A stretch of DNA of 64,000 nucleotides from Eoetvoesiella caeni (GTDB taxonomy: Bacteria; Pseudomonadota; Gammaproteobacteria; Burkholderiales; Burkholderiaceae_B): contig NZ_QNRQ01000001.1 in the NCBI RefSeq assembly GCF_003315175.1, positions 372,001 to 436,000 of the forward strand, in the 5' to 3' direction. The notes beneath the pieces were generated by a model. It saw only the letters and a list, made by a program, of their open reading frames with translations, made no database searches and had not been told where the DNA came from. Shown one piece after another: positions 17,490 through 27,234 of this stretch. The position numbers and the translations under genes were made by a program. Position 1 is the first letter of the stretch. Every line of letters begins with the position of its first letter.

Positions 17490-19313
17490 CTATCGCAACG
17501 CCTCGTAGATTCGCTCGGCCAGTTCATCGGAAATTCCCTCCACCGACCTCAAATCGTCGATGCTGGCATCGACCACACCGGTAAATCCGCCAAAACGCGC
17601 CAATAACTTCTGGCGGCGCTTCGCGCCCACCCCTTCGATTTGCTCCAGCCGCGACACATTGCGCGCCTTGGCGCGCTGAGCCCGCATGCCGGTTATGGCA
17701 AACCGATGGGCTTCGTCGCGTATCTGCGCAACCAACATCAGCGCTGCCGACTCGACCCCCAGCGCCACAGGCGGCCTGTCGTCGGCAAAGACCAGAGTTT
17801 CCAGTCCCACCCTGCGCCCTTCGCCTTTGGCCACCCCGACAATGGCCCGCATATCCAGGCCCAGCTCGGCAAAAACCTGCCGGGCCATTTCAACCTGTCC
17901 TTTGCCGCCGTCGATCAGGGCGATGGTCGGCATTTCAGCGTGACCATCGGCCACCCGGGCAAAACGACGCATCAGGACCTGGCGCATGGCGGCGTAATCG
18001 TCGCCCGGGGTAATGCCGGCAATGTTATAGCGCCTGTAAAGCGAAGGCTGCATGGCATGGTGCTTGTAAACCACGCAGGAAGCCTGCGTCGCCTCGCCCG
18101 CGGTATGGCTGATGTCGAAGCATTCGACATGCATGGCGTCCAGGGCCGCCTCGTCGGAGTCCAGCTCCAGGGTTTCAGCCAGCGCCAGGGTACGCGCCAC
18201 GCGTGCACCGGACTCGGTCAACGCGCGGGCCAATGCAATGTCGGCGTTCTTTTGCGCCTGCTCCAGCCAGCTTCTGCGCACACCCTGCGGCTTGGTCAAG
18301 ACTCGGGCTTTCACGCCGGTCTGCTCTGCCAGCAGCTTCATCAGGCCCGCGTCCGGCAGCGCGTGCGAACAGACCAGTACCGCGGGCATGGCGCTGTCCA
18401 TATAATGCTGGGCGATAAATGCGGCCAGCACATCGCCGGCTTCATCGCCGTTGGTGTGGGTGGGAAAGAACGGCTTGTCGCCCAAATGACGTCCGCCCCG
18501 CACCATGGCCAGGTTGACGCACACCCGCCCGCCGCTGGAGGCAATGGCGATCACGTCGACATCGTCGTTGCCGATCTGCTCCATGGTTTGCTGCTGCAGC
18601 ACCCGGGCCAGCGCACCCATCTGGTCGCGCAAAACGGCAGCCTGCTCGAACTGCAATGAATCGGACGCATGCTTCATGCGCCGCTCGATATCGCCCAGAA
18701 CCTCCTTGGCCTGCCCGTCCAGGAAACGCACGGCGCGCTCAACGTCGGCTTGGTAGTCCTCGGGTGAAACCAGGCCGACGCAAGGGGCCGAACAACGCCC
18801 TATCTGATGCAGCAGGCATGGCCGGGATCGATTGGCGAACACGCTGTCTTCGCAAGTGCGCAAACGAAATACACGCTGCAGGATCTGTATGGTTTCGCGT
18901 ACGGCCCAGGCATTGGGAAACGGCCCGAAGTAACGGCCCTTGCCGCTGGTGCTGCCCCGGTAATAGACGATGCGCGGCGTGGCATGCCCGGTAATCTGCA
19001 AGTACGGATAGGACTTGTCGTCGCGAAACAGAATGTTGTAGCGCGGATGCAGGCTTTTAATGAGGTTGTTTTCAAGCAGCAGCGCTTCGGCTTCAGAACG
19101 CGTGACCGTCACTTCCACCCGCGCCACCCGCGCCACCATATGGGTAATGCGCGGACTATGGCCTGTTTTCTGAAAGTAGGACGAAACCCGCCGCTTGAGG
19201 TCGCTGGCCTTGCCTACATACAGCACCTCGCCCGCGGCATCGATATGGCGATACACGCCGGGCAGGCGCGGCAGTTCAGCCAGAAATGATTTGAGATTGA
19301 AGCTGTCTGGCAT
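17490..19313 (-). CDS. uvrC: Excinuclease ABC subunit C
   Basis: This 607-aa nuclease makes the dual incisions of nucleotide excision repair with UvrB. It has the N-terminal GIY-YIG domain (LPGVYRHID...[10 protein letters not shown], residues 15-40), the UVR motif that contacts UvrB ([19 protein letters not shown], about 210), the C-terminal RNase H-like nuclease domain ([10 protein letters not shown] and [13 protein letters not shown]) and a terminal helix-hairpin-helix pair. The length is normal. Its start lies within the last 38 bases of nagZ. Confidence 0.97.
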   Translation of the reverse strand: MPDSFNLKSFLAELPRLPGVYRHIDAAGEVLYVGKASDLKRRVSSYFQKTGHSPRITHMVARVARVEVTVTRSEAEALLLENNLIKSLHPRYNILFRDDKSYPYLQITGHATPRIVYYRGSTSGKGRYFGPFPNAWAVRETIQILQRVFRLRTCEDSVFANRSRPCLLHQIGRCSAPCVGLVSPEDYQADVERAVRFLDGQAKEVLGDIERRMKHASDSLQFEQAAVLRDQMGALARVLQQQTMEQIGNDDVDVIAIASSGGRVCVNLAMVRGGRHLGDKPFFPTHTNGDEAGDVLAAFIAQHYMDSAMPAVLVCSHALPDAGLMKLLAEQTGVKARVLTKPQGVRRSWLEQAQKNADIALARALTESGARVARTLALAETLELDSDEAALDAMHVECFDISHTAGEATQASCVVYKHHAMQPSLYRRYNIAGITPGDDYAAMRQVLMRRFARVADGHAEMPTIALIDGGKGQVEMARQVFAELGLDMRAIVGVAKGEGRRVGLETLVFADDRPPVALGVESAALMLVAQIRDEAHRFAITGMRAQRAKARNVSRLEQIEGVGAKRRQKLLARFGGFTGVVDASIDDLRSVEGISDELAERIYEALR

Positions 19314-20334
19314 ATTGATAGCGGCCCAGGCCCTGCAGCTCGGCCCAGTCGGGGGCCGGCAGGCGCGGCATCAGGCGGCGGATACGGTTAACGGAGGCGG
19401 ATGAAAGCGTAAATTGCAAGCGGCTCAAAAGGTCGTCGGCCAGATCGGGGCGGTTGCAGACCAGAACCATGTCGCAGCCCGCACCCAGGGCGGCCTGCGC
19501 GCGCGCCAGGATATCGCCGGCGACGGTCGCGCCTTCCATGGTCAGGTCGTCGGAAAACACCACGCCGTCGTAAGCCAGCTTGTCGCGCAACACCTCTTGT
19601 ATCCAGAACGGGGAAAATCCCGCCGGGTTCGGGTCAACGCTGGAATAAATGACATGCGCGGGCATGACTGAAGGCAGCACCATGTCGCCCAGCCAGCCGT
19701 AAGGGGCCGCATCTTCCTGCATGATTTCGTCGAACTCGCGCGTGTCGACCGGAATTTCGTGGTGCGAGTCGGCCTCGACGCAGCCATGGCCCGGAAAGTG
19801 CTTGCCGCAAGAAGCCATGCCGGCCAGCATCAAGCCCTGGATCAAGCCGCGGGCCAGCATGGAAACCACCTGCGGTTCACGATGAAAAGCGCGATTGCCA
19901 ATGACCTTGCTGACCCCGTAATCCAGATCCAGCACCGGCGTAAAGCTAAGGTCCACGCCACAGGCACGAAGCTCGGCACCCAGCACATAGCCGGTTTCCG
20001 TTGCGAGGCGCATTGCCGCCAGGGAATCGTCCATCCAGATTTCACCGAACACATTCATGGCGGGCAGCGGCGTAAAACCGTCTTCGCGAAAACGCTGCAC
20101 ACGCCCTCCTTCGTGGTCGACGGCAATCAGCAGGGGTTCGTCGCGCTCGGCATGGATGGCCTGGCACAAGGCGGTCAATTGCGCGCGGTTCTCGAAGTTG
20201 CGGGCAAACAGGATCACTCCGCCCACCAACGGGTGGCGCAAGCGCTGTTTCTCGTGCGCCGTCAGTTCGGTGCCTTCAATGTCCACCATGACCGGCCCCG
20301 GAGGCTGGCTGGCGTGCAATGCGTCTACTCTCAT
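19276..20334 (-). CDS. nagZ: Beta-N-acetylhexosaminidase (peptidoglycan recycling)
   Basis: This 352-aa cytoplasmic glycoside hydrolase family 3 enzyme removes GlcNAc from recycled anhydromuropeptides. The NagZ signature KHFPGHG is at about residue 175, and the nucleophile region [11 protein letters not shown] is present. The ATG at 20334 ([10 protein letters not shown]) gives the expected N-terminus; longer starts are not conserved-looking. It overlaps uvrC by 38 bp and follows acpS by 79 bp. Confidence 0.95.
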   Translation of the reverse strand: MRVDALHASQPPGPVMVDIEGTELTAHEKQRLRHPLVGGVILFARNFENRAQLTALCQAIHAERDEPLLIAVDHEGGRVQRFREDGFTPLPAMNVFGEIWMDDSLAAMRLATETGYVLGAELRACGVDLSFTPVLDLDYGVSKVIGNRAFHREPQVVSMLARGLIQGLMLAGMASCGKHFPGHGCVEADSHHEIPVDTREFDEIMQEDAAPYGWLGDMVLPSVMPAHVIYSSVDPNPAGFSPFWIQEVLRDKLAYDGVVFSDDLTMEGATVAGDILARAQAALGAGCDMVLVCNRPDLADDLLSRLQFTLSSASVNRIRRLMPRLPAPDWAELQGLGRYQYARQLQSQIISG

Positions 20335-20413
20335 AATATCGTCCGTGCGAAATAGGTATTGATGTATTGGTGGATAGGCGTATGCCGGCCGCTGTGCAAA
20401 GACCCTGGGCGCA

Positions 20414-20839
20414 TCAGGCGGGCGGACGCGACTCCAGCACCACAAAGGCCATCACAATATCGCTTTCATCGGTCAGCGACACGTGGGCTGCGCCGTAGCG
20501 TCCAGCGTACCATGCGGCCAAGGGCTCGCTGAGGCTGATTTCGGGCTTGCCTGAAGACTGGTTCAGCACTTGCATGCGCGTCCAGCTCATGGGGCTGTGC
20601 ATGCCCAGGCCTATTGCCTTGGAAAACGCCTCTTTGGCGGCAAAGCGCGTAGCCAGGTAGCGCATGCCGCGGCTTGCATCGCGTGCCAGGCGCTGGTGGA
20701 ATACTGCAAGCTCTTGTTCGCCCAGTATCCGTTGAGCGAACTTGAGCTGTTGGCGCTCGTAGGCTTTGACGATGCGCTCGAGCCGCACAATGTCCGTGCC
20801 TATTCCAGCCACCGAACCGGGCAACGCGGCCAAAGCCAT
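20414..20839 (-). CDS. acpS: Holo-acyl-carrier-protein synthase
   Basis: This 141-aa enzyme transfers 4'-phosphopantetheine from CoA to ACP. The AcpS motifs are GIGTDIVRLERI near the N-terminus (metal-binding Asp) and RFAAKEAFSKAIG (catalytic Glu/Lys). The ATG at 20839 lies 1 bp after the stop of the paaG-like gene, so the two are probably coupled. In many relatives pdxJ precedes acpS; here it does not. Confidence 0.95.
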   Translation of the reverse strand: MALAALPGSVAGIGTDIVRLERIVKAYERQQLKFAQRILGEQELAVFHQRLARDASRGMRYLATRFAAKEAFSKAIGLGMHSPMSWTRMQVLNQSSGKPEISLSEPLAAWYAGRYGAAHVSLTDESDIVMAFVVLESRPPA

Positions 20840-20840
20840 A

Positions 20841-21629
20841 CTACTTTCCTTTGAATACTGGCTGGCGTTTGGCCAAGAAGGCGGCGACGCCCTCGGCATA
20901 GTCCTCGCTGCGGCCGAGTTCGCGCATCAAGTCGCGCTCCAGGTCCAACTGTTCGCTCAGTGTGTTGTTCAGACTTTGATTGAGGGCGTGTTTCGAGGCC
21001 GCCAGGCCTTTGGTGGGCGCGCTGGCAAATTGCGCGGCCAACTCATTGAGCCGGGCGTCGAACTGATCGTCGGGCACGCACTGCCAGATCAGCCCCCACT
21101 GAGCGGCCTGCTCGGCACCGAGCTTGTCGCCCAGCAAGGCCAGTCCCATGGCCCGCGCCGGGCCCACCAGGCGCGGCAGGGCGTAGGTTCCGCCGGTGTC
21201 GGGCAGCAGGCCCAGACGGCAAAAAGGCTGAATGAAACTGGCCGATGCCTTGGCGATGACGATGTCGCCCGCCAAGGCCAGGTTGGCGCCTGCGCCCGCC
21301 GCAACGCCGTTGACGCCAACCACCACTGGCATGGGCAAATTGCGCAAGCGCTTGACCAGCGGCGCGTAGTTTTTTTCTATGCTTTCAGCCAGGTCCGGCG
21401 GGGGGCCGCCGGCTTTGGCCACGCGCTGCGATAAGTCCTGTCCGGCGCAAAACCCGCGCCCGTTTCCGGTAAGAACCAAAACCCGCGCGCCGCGCGTTTC
21501 GACTTCGGTCAGCGCGCTGCGCACTTCTTCGTGCATGTCGGCCGTGAAGCTATTGAGCTTGTCGGGCCGGTTCAGCGTAATGCGGGCGATTGCATCGCCC
21601 AATTCAAACTGAATATTTTCGTAGGTCAT
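20841..21629 (-). CDS. paaG: Enoyl-CoA hydratase/isomerase family protein, PaaG-like
   Basis: This 262-aa crotonase-fold protein carries oxyanion-hole segments GRGFCAGQDL and NGVAAGAGANLALAGDIV. The GFCAGQDL block and the acidic residue in LPDTGGTY match PaaG, the 1,2-epoxyphenylacetyl-CoA isomerase of phenylacetate breakdown. No other paa gene lies nearby, so it could equally serve another acyl-CoA pathway. The ATG at 21629 gives the normal start MTYENIQFE. Confidence 0.78.
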   Translation of the reverse strand: MTYENIQFELGDAIARITLNRPDKLNSFTADMHEEVRSALTEVETRGARVLVLTGNGRGFCAGQDLSQRVAKAGGPPPDLAESIEKNYAPLVKRLRNLPMPVVVGVNGVAAGAGANLALAGDIVIAKASASFIQPFCRLGLLPDTGGTYALPRLVGPARAMGLALLGDKLGAEQAAQWGLIWQCVPDDQFDARLNELAAQFASAPTKGLAASKHALNQSLNNTLSEQLDLERDLMRELGRSEDYAEGVAAFLAKRQPVFKGK

Positions 21630-21715
21630 AGGGTCCTGTCTCGCCGGCAAGCCAAGCAAAATGCGCACGCACGCGCTATGCGCCAAGTAGGGTTATGGGC
21701 GTTGGCGCCCCGGCC

Positions 21716-22261
21716 TTATAGTTTAATGAAGTGTTCGCGGTAATGCTTGAGTTCCTCGATCGACTCATAAATGTCGGCCAGCGCCTCATGGCGGCTTTTC
21801 TTGACGAAACTCTTGTATACCTCGGGCTTCCAGCGTAGCGACAGCTCTTTCAAGGTGCTGACGTCAAGATTGCGATAATGGAAGAAGGCTTCCAGGCGGG
21901 GCATGTATTTGACCAGGAAGCGGCGGTCCTGTCCCACAGTGTTGCCGCACAAGGGCGACTTGCCCGACGGCAGGTGTTGCGCCAGAAAAGCCAGCAACTC
22001 TTCCTCGGCCTGGGCCTCGGTTATCGTCGAGGCCTTGACCTTGTCCGTCAAGCCGCTTTTTCCGTGGGTGGAAGTGTTCCACTTGTCCATCGCATCGAGC
22101 AGCTCGTCGCTCTGGTGTATAACCATGACTGGCCCTTCGGCCACAAAAGTAAGGTCGGCCTCGGTTACAACGATTGCCGCCTCGATAATCCGCTCTTTTT
22201 CAGGATCCAGCCCTGTCATTTCAAGGTCGAGCCAAACCAAACGCTGATCATTAACCGCCAT
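21716..22261 (-). CDS. orn: Oligoribonuclease
   Basis: This 181-aa DEDDh 3'-5' exonuclease degrades di- to pentaribonucleotides, including pGpG from c-di-GMP turnover. Catalytic motifs are [13 protein letters not shown] (D, E), [11 protein letters not shown] and [14 protein letters not shown] (H, D). The start at 22261 is set by an AAGGA sequence eight bases upstream; another ATG three codons earlier overlaps that site. It is divergent from the M48 protease gene, a pairing I associate with this family. Confidence 0.96.
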   Translation of the reverse strand: MAVNDQRLVWLDLEMTGLDPEKERIIEAAIVVTEADLTFVAEGPVMVIHQSDELLDAMDKWNTSTHGKSGLTDKVKASTITEAQAEEELLAFLAQHLPSGKSPLCGNTVGQDRRFLVKYMPRLEAFFHYRNLDVSTLKELSLRWKPEVYKSFVKKSRHEALADIYESIEELKHYREHFIKL

Positions 22262-22309
22262 ATAATCCATCCTTAAAACAGAGATTTTCGCATACTCCCC
22301 AATCCGCCT

Positions 22310-23560
22310 ATGTTTACCCTGCTGTTTATCGCCTTCCTGCTTGTCGACATCGGCCTGCGCACCTGGATGTCCATGCGCCAGATTCGCTACGTCAGGCGGC
22401 ATCGAAACGAGGTTCCCACCGAGTTTCTCGGCCGCATCGGACTGGCCAGCCACCAGCGCGCGGCCGACTACACCCACGCAAAGGTGCAATTGGCCCTGCT
22501 CGAATCATTTACCGAAGCGGCGGTGCTGGTGGCGCTTACGCTGCTGGGCGGCTTGCAGTTCCTGGACACGCAAATGGCGCGATTGATCGACCATGAACTG
22601 CTGCGCCAACTGGCCCTGATCGGGTCGGTGTTGCTCATTATCAGCGTCATAGGCTTGCCTTTCACCCTGTGGCGTAAGTTCAAGCTTGAAGAGCGCTTCG
22701 GCTTCAACCGCGTCACCCCTGCCCTGTTTTGCGCCGACACCATTAAAGGCGCGCTGCTGCTTATCATTCTGGGCGGCCCCCTGGCTGCCCTGGTGCTATG
22801 GGTCATGGGCAGCGCAGGCCCGGCCTGGGTATGGTGGGCGTGGCTTATCTGGGTTGTCTTCAATATATTCATCCTGTGGCTGTTTCCCACCGCCATAGCG
22901 CCGCTGTTCAATAAATTCAAGCCGCTGGACAATCCCGAAATCGCCCAACGCATCCAGACGCTGGCGCAGCGCTGCGGATTCTCGCTAAGCGGACTGTTCG
23001 TCATGGACGGATCCAAGCGCTCCGCTCATGGCAATGCTTACTTTACCGGCTTTGGCAAAGCGCGGCGCATCGTGTTTTTCGATACGCTGCTTGCACGGCT
23101 GAACACCGACGAAATCGAAGCCGTGCTGGCGCACGAGCTGGGCCACTTCAAGCACCGGCACATCATCAAGCGCATGGTGATCAGCCTGGTGCTGGCCCTG
23201 GTGTTTCTGCTGGCCCTGGGATGGTTGTCGCAACAAATTTGGTTCTACACCGAACTTGGCGTCATTCCCCAGTTGGGCCGCCCCAACGATGGGCTGGCCC
23301 TGATCCTGTTTTTCCTGGTCATGCCGGTATTCACCTTCTGGGCAACGCCGTTGGCGGCCTGGTTTTCGCGGCGCGACGAGTTCCAGGCCGACGACTACGC
23401 CGCAAAACAGTGTTCGCCCGCCGCACTCGTCAATGCGCTGGTAAAGCTGTACGACGACAACGCTGCCACACTGACTCCCGACCCGCTGCATTCAGCCTAC
23501 TACGACAGCCACCCTCCCGCGGTGCTGCGTATCCAGAACCTAAAGAAACATGGGTCATAA
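22310..23560 (+). CDS. M48-family membrane metalloprotease (Ste24/CaaX protease 1-like)
   Basis: This 416-aa integral membrane zinc protease has about seven hydrophobic segments, the zinc-binding HELGH in [13 protein letters not shown] (about residue 280) and the third ligand region [12 protein letters not shown] (about 360). The size and the [16 protein letters not shown] block are those of bacterial Ste24 homologues rather than the smaller HtpX. The likely role is membrane-protein quality control; no prenylated substrate is expected. The stop overlaps the rsgA start by 11 bp. Confidence 0.9.
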   Translation: MFTLLFIAFLLVDIGLRTWMSMRQIRYVRRHRNEVPTEFLGRIGLASHQRAADYTHAKVQLALLESFTEAAVLVALTLLGGLQFLDTQMARLIDHELLRQLALIGSVLLIISVIGLPFTLWRKFKLEERFGFNRVTPALFCADTIKGALLLIILGGPLAALVLWVMGSAGPAWVWWAWLIWVVFNIFILWLFPTAIAPLFNKFKPLDNPEIAQRIQTLAQRCGFSLSGLFVMDGSKRSAHGNAYFTGFGKARRIVFFDTLLARLNTDEIEAVLAHELGHFKHRHIIKRMVISLVLALVFLLALGWLSQQIWFYTELGVIPQLGRPNDGLALILFFLVMPVFTFWATPLAAWFSRRDEFQADDYAAKQCSPAALVNALVKLYDDNAATLTPDPLHSAYYDSHPPAVLRIQNLKKHGS

Positions 23561-24455
23561 CCCCTTGCATGAAGGGCTTGTTGTGGCCGCCCACGGGCGC
23601 CATTACACCGTCGAGATGCCCGATGGCAGCCTGCGCAAATGCTTTCCGCGCGGCAAGAAGGCCGGAACCGCCGTCGGCGATCGAGTGGTCATAGAACCCC
23701 AAGGCGCTGACGAAGGCGTGATCGTCCGCCAACTGGAACGGCGCAACCTGCTGTACCGATCCGACGAAATGCGCACCAAGCTCTTTGCCGCCAATGTCGA
23801 CCTGCTGCTTATCGTCGTGGCGGTGGAACCCGCCTTTTCGGACGAACTGATCGGGCGAGCCTTGGTGGCCACACGCTGCGCCGGCATCAAGCCCCTGGTC
23901 ATTCTTAACAAAGTAGACCTGCTTGCCCAGTTGCCGGCCGCGCAAGCCCGTATCGAAAAACTGCGCGGCCTGGGCCTTGAAGTCATTGAACTGAGCGCAC
24001 TCGATACCGAGCAGGTCAATGCAAAACTGCTTCCTTTATTGAAAGGCCGGACCGCCCTGTTGCTGGGTCAAAGCGGCATGGGGAAGTCGACGCTGCTCAA
24101 CGCGCTGGTACCCAAGGCCCTGGCGCCAACGCAAGAACACTCAGTGGCCCTGGATGCGGGCAAGCATACGACCACCAGCACCCGCCTGTATCATTTGCCC
24201 GATGGCAGCGGCGATCTTATCGACTCTCCCGGCTTCCAGAATTTTGGCCTTAGCCACCTTAGCGCGGGCAATATCGAACGCGGCTTTCCCGAGTTCGAAG
24301 CCTTGCTGGGCGAATGCCGTTTCTATAATTGCACCCACCTGCATGAACCTGGCTGCGGTATTCTGGCCGCCGTCGAAAAGGGCACCATCGCGCGCGAGCG
24401 CCACGACCTGTACAAGCGCCTTCTGGCGGAACACGAAGACCAGAACCGTTATTGA
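23550..24455 (+). CDS. rsgA: Ribosome small-subunit GTPase RsgA
   Basis: This 301-aa, circularly permuted GTPase assists late 30S maturation. An OB-fold domain (1-80) is followed by motifs in permuted order: G4 NKVDL (about 120), G1 GQSGMGKST (about 175) and G3 DSPGF (about 225). The C-terminal zinc region is CRFYNCTHLHEPGC. It overlaps the M48 gene and is probably co-transcribed with it. Confidence 0.96.
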   Translation: MGHNPLHEGLVVAAHGRHYTVEMPDGSLRKCFPRGKKAGTAVGDRVVIEPQGADEGVIVRQLERRNLLYRSDEMRTKLFAANVDLLLIVVAVEPAFSDELIGRALVATRCAGIKPLVILNKVDLLAQLPAAQARIEKLRGLGLEVIELSALDTEQVNAKLLPLLKGRTALLLGQSGMGKSTLLNALVPKALAPTQEHSVALDAGKHTTTSTRLYHLPDGSGDLIDSPGFQNFGLSHLSAGNIERGFPEFEALLGECRFYNCTHLHEPGCGILAAVEKGTIARERHDLYKRLLAEHEDQNRY

Positions 24456-24491
24456 ATGATGGCCCCGCACCGGGAGGCCAGAAACTGGCGA

Positions 24492-25241
24492 TCAGCGCGG
24501 TAAGGCGGACTGCGCCACAGCCGCCGCCAGATAGTGGTAAAGATTGCGCACCAGCGCGGCCGTGGCGCCCCATATAAAGTACGGCCCCCACGAGATGGAA
24601 AAATAAAAACGATGGCCGCCGCCCGGCAACTCGGCCCGATGCAAACGGTGGTTGTCCGGATTCAAGAGAAATGCCAGCGGTACTTCGAACACCTCGGCGA
24701 CCTCAGCCGCGTCGGGCTGGATGCTGAAGCCTTCGCGTATGTAGCCGATAACGGGCTTCATGATGAAATGAGTCGAAGTCAGAAAGCTGGGCTGGGTGCC
24801 GATAAGCTGAATATATTGGGGCTCTACGCCGATTTCTTCGCGGGTTTCACGCAGCGCCGCCGCTACGGCATCGGTATCGGTGGGCTCGATCCGCCCGCCC
24901 GGAAAGCTGATCTGTCCGGCGTGGTCGTACAAGTGTGACGCGCGCCGCGTAAAAATCACGTGCAGTCCGTCCGTGCGCTGTACCAGCGGAACGAATACCG
25001 CCGCACGCACGATATTTTCAAGGCAGACGTCGTCGACATGAAAGGCCGCGGTAAAAACCGGTTCGACCTCCCAGTCGATGCGGTCTTTAAATGCCTCGCA
25101 AATGAACTCCAGCCGCATGGCCGCGAACGGCAACGGTTGCAAAGAGCAATCGGACAACACAAGGGGCTGGGTCCGAGGATCGAAGCCCGGAACAATGGCA
25201 ATACGCTTTTTGGCAGAAGGACGCAATATGCTTGATGACAT
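24492..25241 (-). CDS. Nudix hydrolase, CoA pyrophosphatase-like
   Basis: This 249-aa protein has a Nudix fold with the CoA-pyrophosphatase preamble RRASHLYDHAGQISFPGGR and the Nudix helix ALRETREEIGVE (about 130-155). This branch (YeaB/NudL) hydrolyses CoA and derivatives. The N-terminal 60 residues are additional to the shortest family members. ATG 25241 is used rather than an in-frame TTG three codons upstream. It is convergent with rsgA and downstream of rplS. Confidence 0.85.
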   Translation of the reverse strand: MSSSILRPSAKKRIAIVPGFDPRTQPLVLSDCSLQPLPFAAMRLEFICEAFKDRIDWEVEPVFTAAFHVDDVCLENIVRAAVFVPLVQRTDGLHVIFTRRASHLYDHAGQISFPGGRIEPTDTDAVAAALRETREEIGVEPQYIQLIGTQPSFLTSTHFIMKPVIGYIREGFSIQPDAAEVAEVFEVPLAFLLNPDNHRLHRAELPGGGHRFYFSISWGPYFIWGATAALVRNLYHYLAAAVAQSALPR

Positions 25242-25249
25242 AAGACCCA

Positions 25250-25278
25250 AAAAACAAAGGCACCGCTCGGGTGCCTTT
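25250..25278 (-). terminator. Terminator of rplS
   Basis: On the minus strand AAAGGCACC, a five-base loop and GGTGCCTTT are followed by G and six T residues. It lies 30 bp after the rplS stop, separating it from the Nudix gene. Confidence 0.85.
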
Positions 25279-25307
25279 GCTGGTTTGCGCCGAAAGGGCT
25301 GCAGAAA

Positions 25308-25697
25308 TTATTCTGCGGCTTGTACCTTGGCGGCCTTGCGAACCAGTTTTTCCTTGATGCGTGCAGCTTTGCCCGAACGGCTACGCAGGTAATAAAGTTT
25401 AGCACGGCGAACATCGCCGCGGCGCTTGACTTCGATAGATGCGATTTGCGTGGAATATAGCTGGAAAGTACGCTCGACGGCTTCGCCGGACGAGATTTTG
25501 CGCACGATGAACGCCGAGTTAAGGCCGCGATTACGCTTGGCAATAACAACGCCTTCGTAGGCCTGCACGCGCTTGCGAGTGCCTTCGACAACGTTTACGT
25601 TAACAACCACGGTGTCGCCGGGGGCGAATTCGGGCTTGGCTTGGCCACCGGTAAGGCGGGCGATTTCTTCTTGTTCAAGAAGGGCGATGAGGTCCAT
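25308..25697 (-). CDS. rplS: 50S ribosomal protein L19
   Basis: This 129-aa protein has the L19 signatures [20 protein letters not shown] and [19 protein letters not shown]19 lies at the 30S-50S interface. In most proteobacteria rplS ends the rpsP-rimM-trmD-rplS operon; here those genes are not upstream. Instead there is a 183-bp gap with palindromic repeats and then a small membrane protein gene. Confidence 0.97.
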   Translation of the reverse strand: MDLIALLEQEEIARLTGGQAKPEFAPGDTVVVNVNVVEGTRKRVQAYEGVVIAKRNRGLNSAFIVRKISSGEAVERTFQLYSTQIASIEVKRRGDVRRAKLYYLRSRSGKAARIKEKLVRKAAKVQAAE

Positions 25698-25774
25698 ACT
25701 AGGCTCCAGGTATCATCATGACGCGGCAAATTTTGCGCTAACGCGCTTGGCAGATTGCTTTATGTTCGAAGTAA

Positions 25775-25805
25775 ACCGCAAGCGGTATATACCGTGGTAT
25801 ATGCC
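25775..25805. promoter_or_regulatory. Hairpin plus paired palindromes upstream of rplS
   Basis: ACCGC-AA-GCGGT (25775-25786) overlaps a perfect palindrome GGTATATACC (25784-25793), followed 12 bp later by a near copy GGTATATGCC (25796-25805). The cluster is 78-108 bp before the rplS start. It could be an operator pair, part of the rplS promoter or a leader structure. Confidence 0.4.
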
Positions 25806-25880
25806 AGTTGATGCTTAGCTTCTGTTGCCGCCAGAGGATGAAGTTGCAAAACCCAACATTCTACAGTGAAAAAGGCCTTT

Positions 25881-26054
25881 TTAAAAGCCCCCTGCCGTAC
25901 CCAGCCACATTAATCCAGGAATTGTTGCGCCCCATACGACAACCAGGCAGATGTCGGCCACCATCGCGCCGCGCGTAAGCTTTGGAAAACCGCCGCGTTT
26001 TGGGGCGGGAGGAAACGGCCATTTGCCGGGAGCTTGGGAAGGTTGGTTACGCAT
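25881..26054 (-). CDS. 57-aa single-helix membrane protein, unrecognised
   Basis: The frame starts at ATG 26054 with a good ribosome-binding site (GAGAGG, five bases before the start) and ends at TAA 25881. The protein begins MRNQPSQAPGKWPFPPAPK, a proline-rich basic cytoplasmic part, and ends with one hydrophobic segment (MVADICLVVVWGATIPGLMW, about 31-50). Composition, RBS and codon use look genuinely coding. I do not recognise a family. It lies between rplS and the peroxiredoxin gene, all on the minus strand. Confidence 0.6.
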   Translation of the reverse strand: MRNQPSQAPGKWPFPPAPKRGGFPKLTRGAMVADICLVVVWGATIPGLMWLGTAGGF

Positions 26055-26447
26055 GCTTGCCTCTCTTTCTGGATAAACACTGCTTTAAACAACACTGTTT
26101 TTATTAACAGTAAACGTATAAACGTACTGTATAAAATTACAGATATCTTTGCAAGCACTTTTTTTAGATTGTTGCCTTTCGGCACGCAGATGGCCCGCCG
26201 TGCACAACGCCTTGGCCTTCGGCTTGAGCCCTACTCTGGATTCCAGGGTTAGGCCGGTTTCAGCCTCAGCCTCAGCCTCAGCTACAGGTACGGGCTTCAG
26301 GCGATAAAAAACCGGCCATCTGCCGTGTTGGCAAGATGGCCGGTTCTGAGCCGCCTGCGTGACGGGCCGCCCAGCGGTTTACAGGGCGGCCTGGCGGTTT
26401 TACGGCTGCCGCGCTTACCGCTGCTGCGCAGCGCGGGCGCCGCAGCT
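26055..26447. other. Intergenic region between the 57-aa gene and peroxiredoxin
   Basis: About 390 bp without a gene. It contains an AT-rich stretch (26090-26170, the likely promoter region of the 57-aa gene), a short CAGCCT microsatellite of about three and a half units (26261-26282) and the peroxiredoxin terminator at 26305-26345. Confidence 0.6.
26305..26345 (-). terminator. Terminator downstream of peroxiredoxin gene
   Basis: AACCGGCCATCT (26310-26321) pairs with AGATGGCCGGTT (26334-26345), and on the minus strand a T-run follows. It is a 12-bp perfect stem about 100 bp after the stop. Confidence 0.85.
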
Positions 26448-27089
26448 TTATTTGTTGGGCTGCGGAGTAATGCGCAAGTAAGGGCGAACCACTGTATAGC
26501 CCTTGGGAAACTTGGCCTTGAGCTCGGCTTCGTCCTTGATGGAGGGCACGATGATCACGTCATCGCCGCTTTCCCAGTTGACCGGTGTCGCAACGCTATG
26601 GCTGTCGGTCAGTTGCAGCGAATCGAGAACGCGCAGGATTTCGTTGAAGTTGCGGCCCGTGCTGGCCGGATAAGTGATGATCAGGCGCACTTTTTTATTG
26701 GGGTCGATAATGAATACCGAACGCACCGTTGCCGTCGTGCTGGCATTAGGGTGAATCATGTCGTACAAATTGGCGACTTTGTGGTCGGCATCGGCAAGAA
26801 TCGGGTAATTGACCGTGGTGTTTTGGGTTTCGTTGATGTCGCTGATCCATTTGCGATGCGAATCGGCGTCGTCGACTGAAACAGCAATAACCTTGGCACC
26901 GCGCTTGGCGAACTCGTCGGCCACCTTGGCGGTGTAGCCCAGTTCGGTTGTGCAAACCGGAGTAAAGTCGGCGGGATGCGAGAACAAGACGCCCCACTTG
27001 TCGCCCAGGAACTCATAAAACTTGATAGTTCCAACGCTCGAATCTTGTTCGAAGTCGGGGGCGGTATCGCCAAGTCGTAAAGTAGCCAT
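26448..27089 (-). CDS. 1-Cys peroxiredoxin (Prx6 family)
   Basis: This 213-aa thiol peroxidase reduces H2O2 and organic peroxides. The peroxidatic cysteine lies in HPADFTPVCTTELGY (residue about 46), and the Prx6-type C-terminal extension from about 165 (NWESGDDVIIVPSI) distinguishes it from AhpC. No resolving cysteine in a C-terminal VCP motif is seen. The length equals LsfA-type homologues of Pseudomonas and Burkholderia. It is monocistronic with its own terminator. Confidence 0.93.
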   Translation of the reverse strand: MATLRLGDTAPDFEQDSSVGTIKFYEFLGDKWGVLFSHPADFTPVCTTELGYTAKVADEFAKRGAKVIAVSVDDADSHRKWISDINETQNTTVNYPILADADHKVANLYDMIHPNASTTATVRSVFIIDPNKKVRLIITYPASTGRNFNEILRVLDSLQLTDSHSVATPVNWESGDDVIIVPSIKDEAELKAKFPKGYTVVRPYLRITPQPNK

Positions 27090-27234
27090 AATATCTCTCT
27101 TAAAAGTGGGTTATTGTCCGCTGCCATAAACCCTATGGGGCGTTCCAAAAGATTGTGGCATTGTTTAACGGCTAAACGAAATATCGTTTTTGCATATCTT
27201 AATCACGTCCCAGCATAACAAACAAGCTAAACCA

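Noticed and set aside
25869-25882. Terminator at AAAAAGGCCTTTTT
   Set aside because: The palindrome has no loop and overlaps the stop codon of the 57-aa gene; it cannot form a normal hairpin.
26261-26282. CAGCCT microsatellite as a phase-variation tract
   Set aside because: It lies between genes, away from any start codon or promoter element, and has fewer than four full units.
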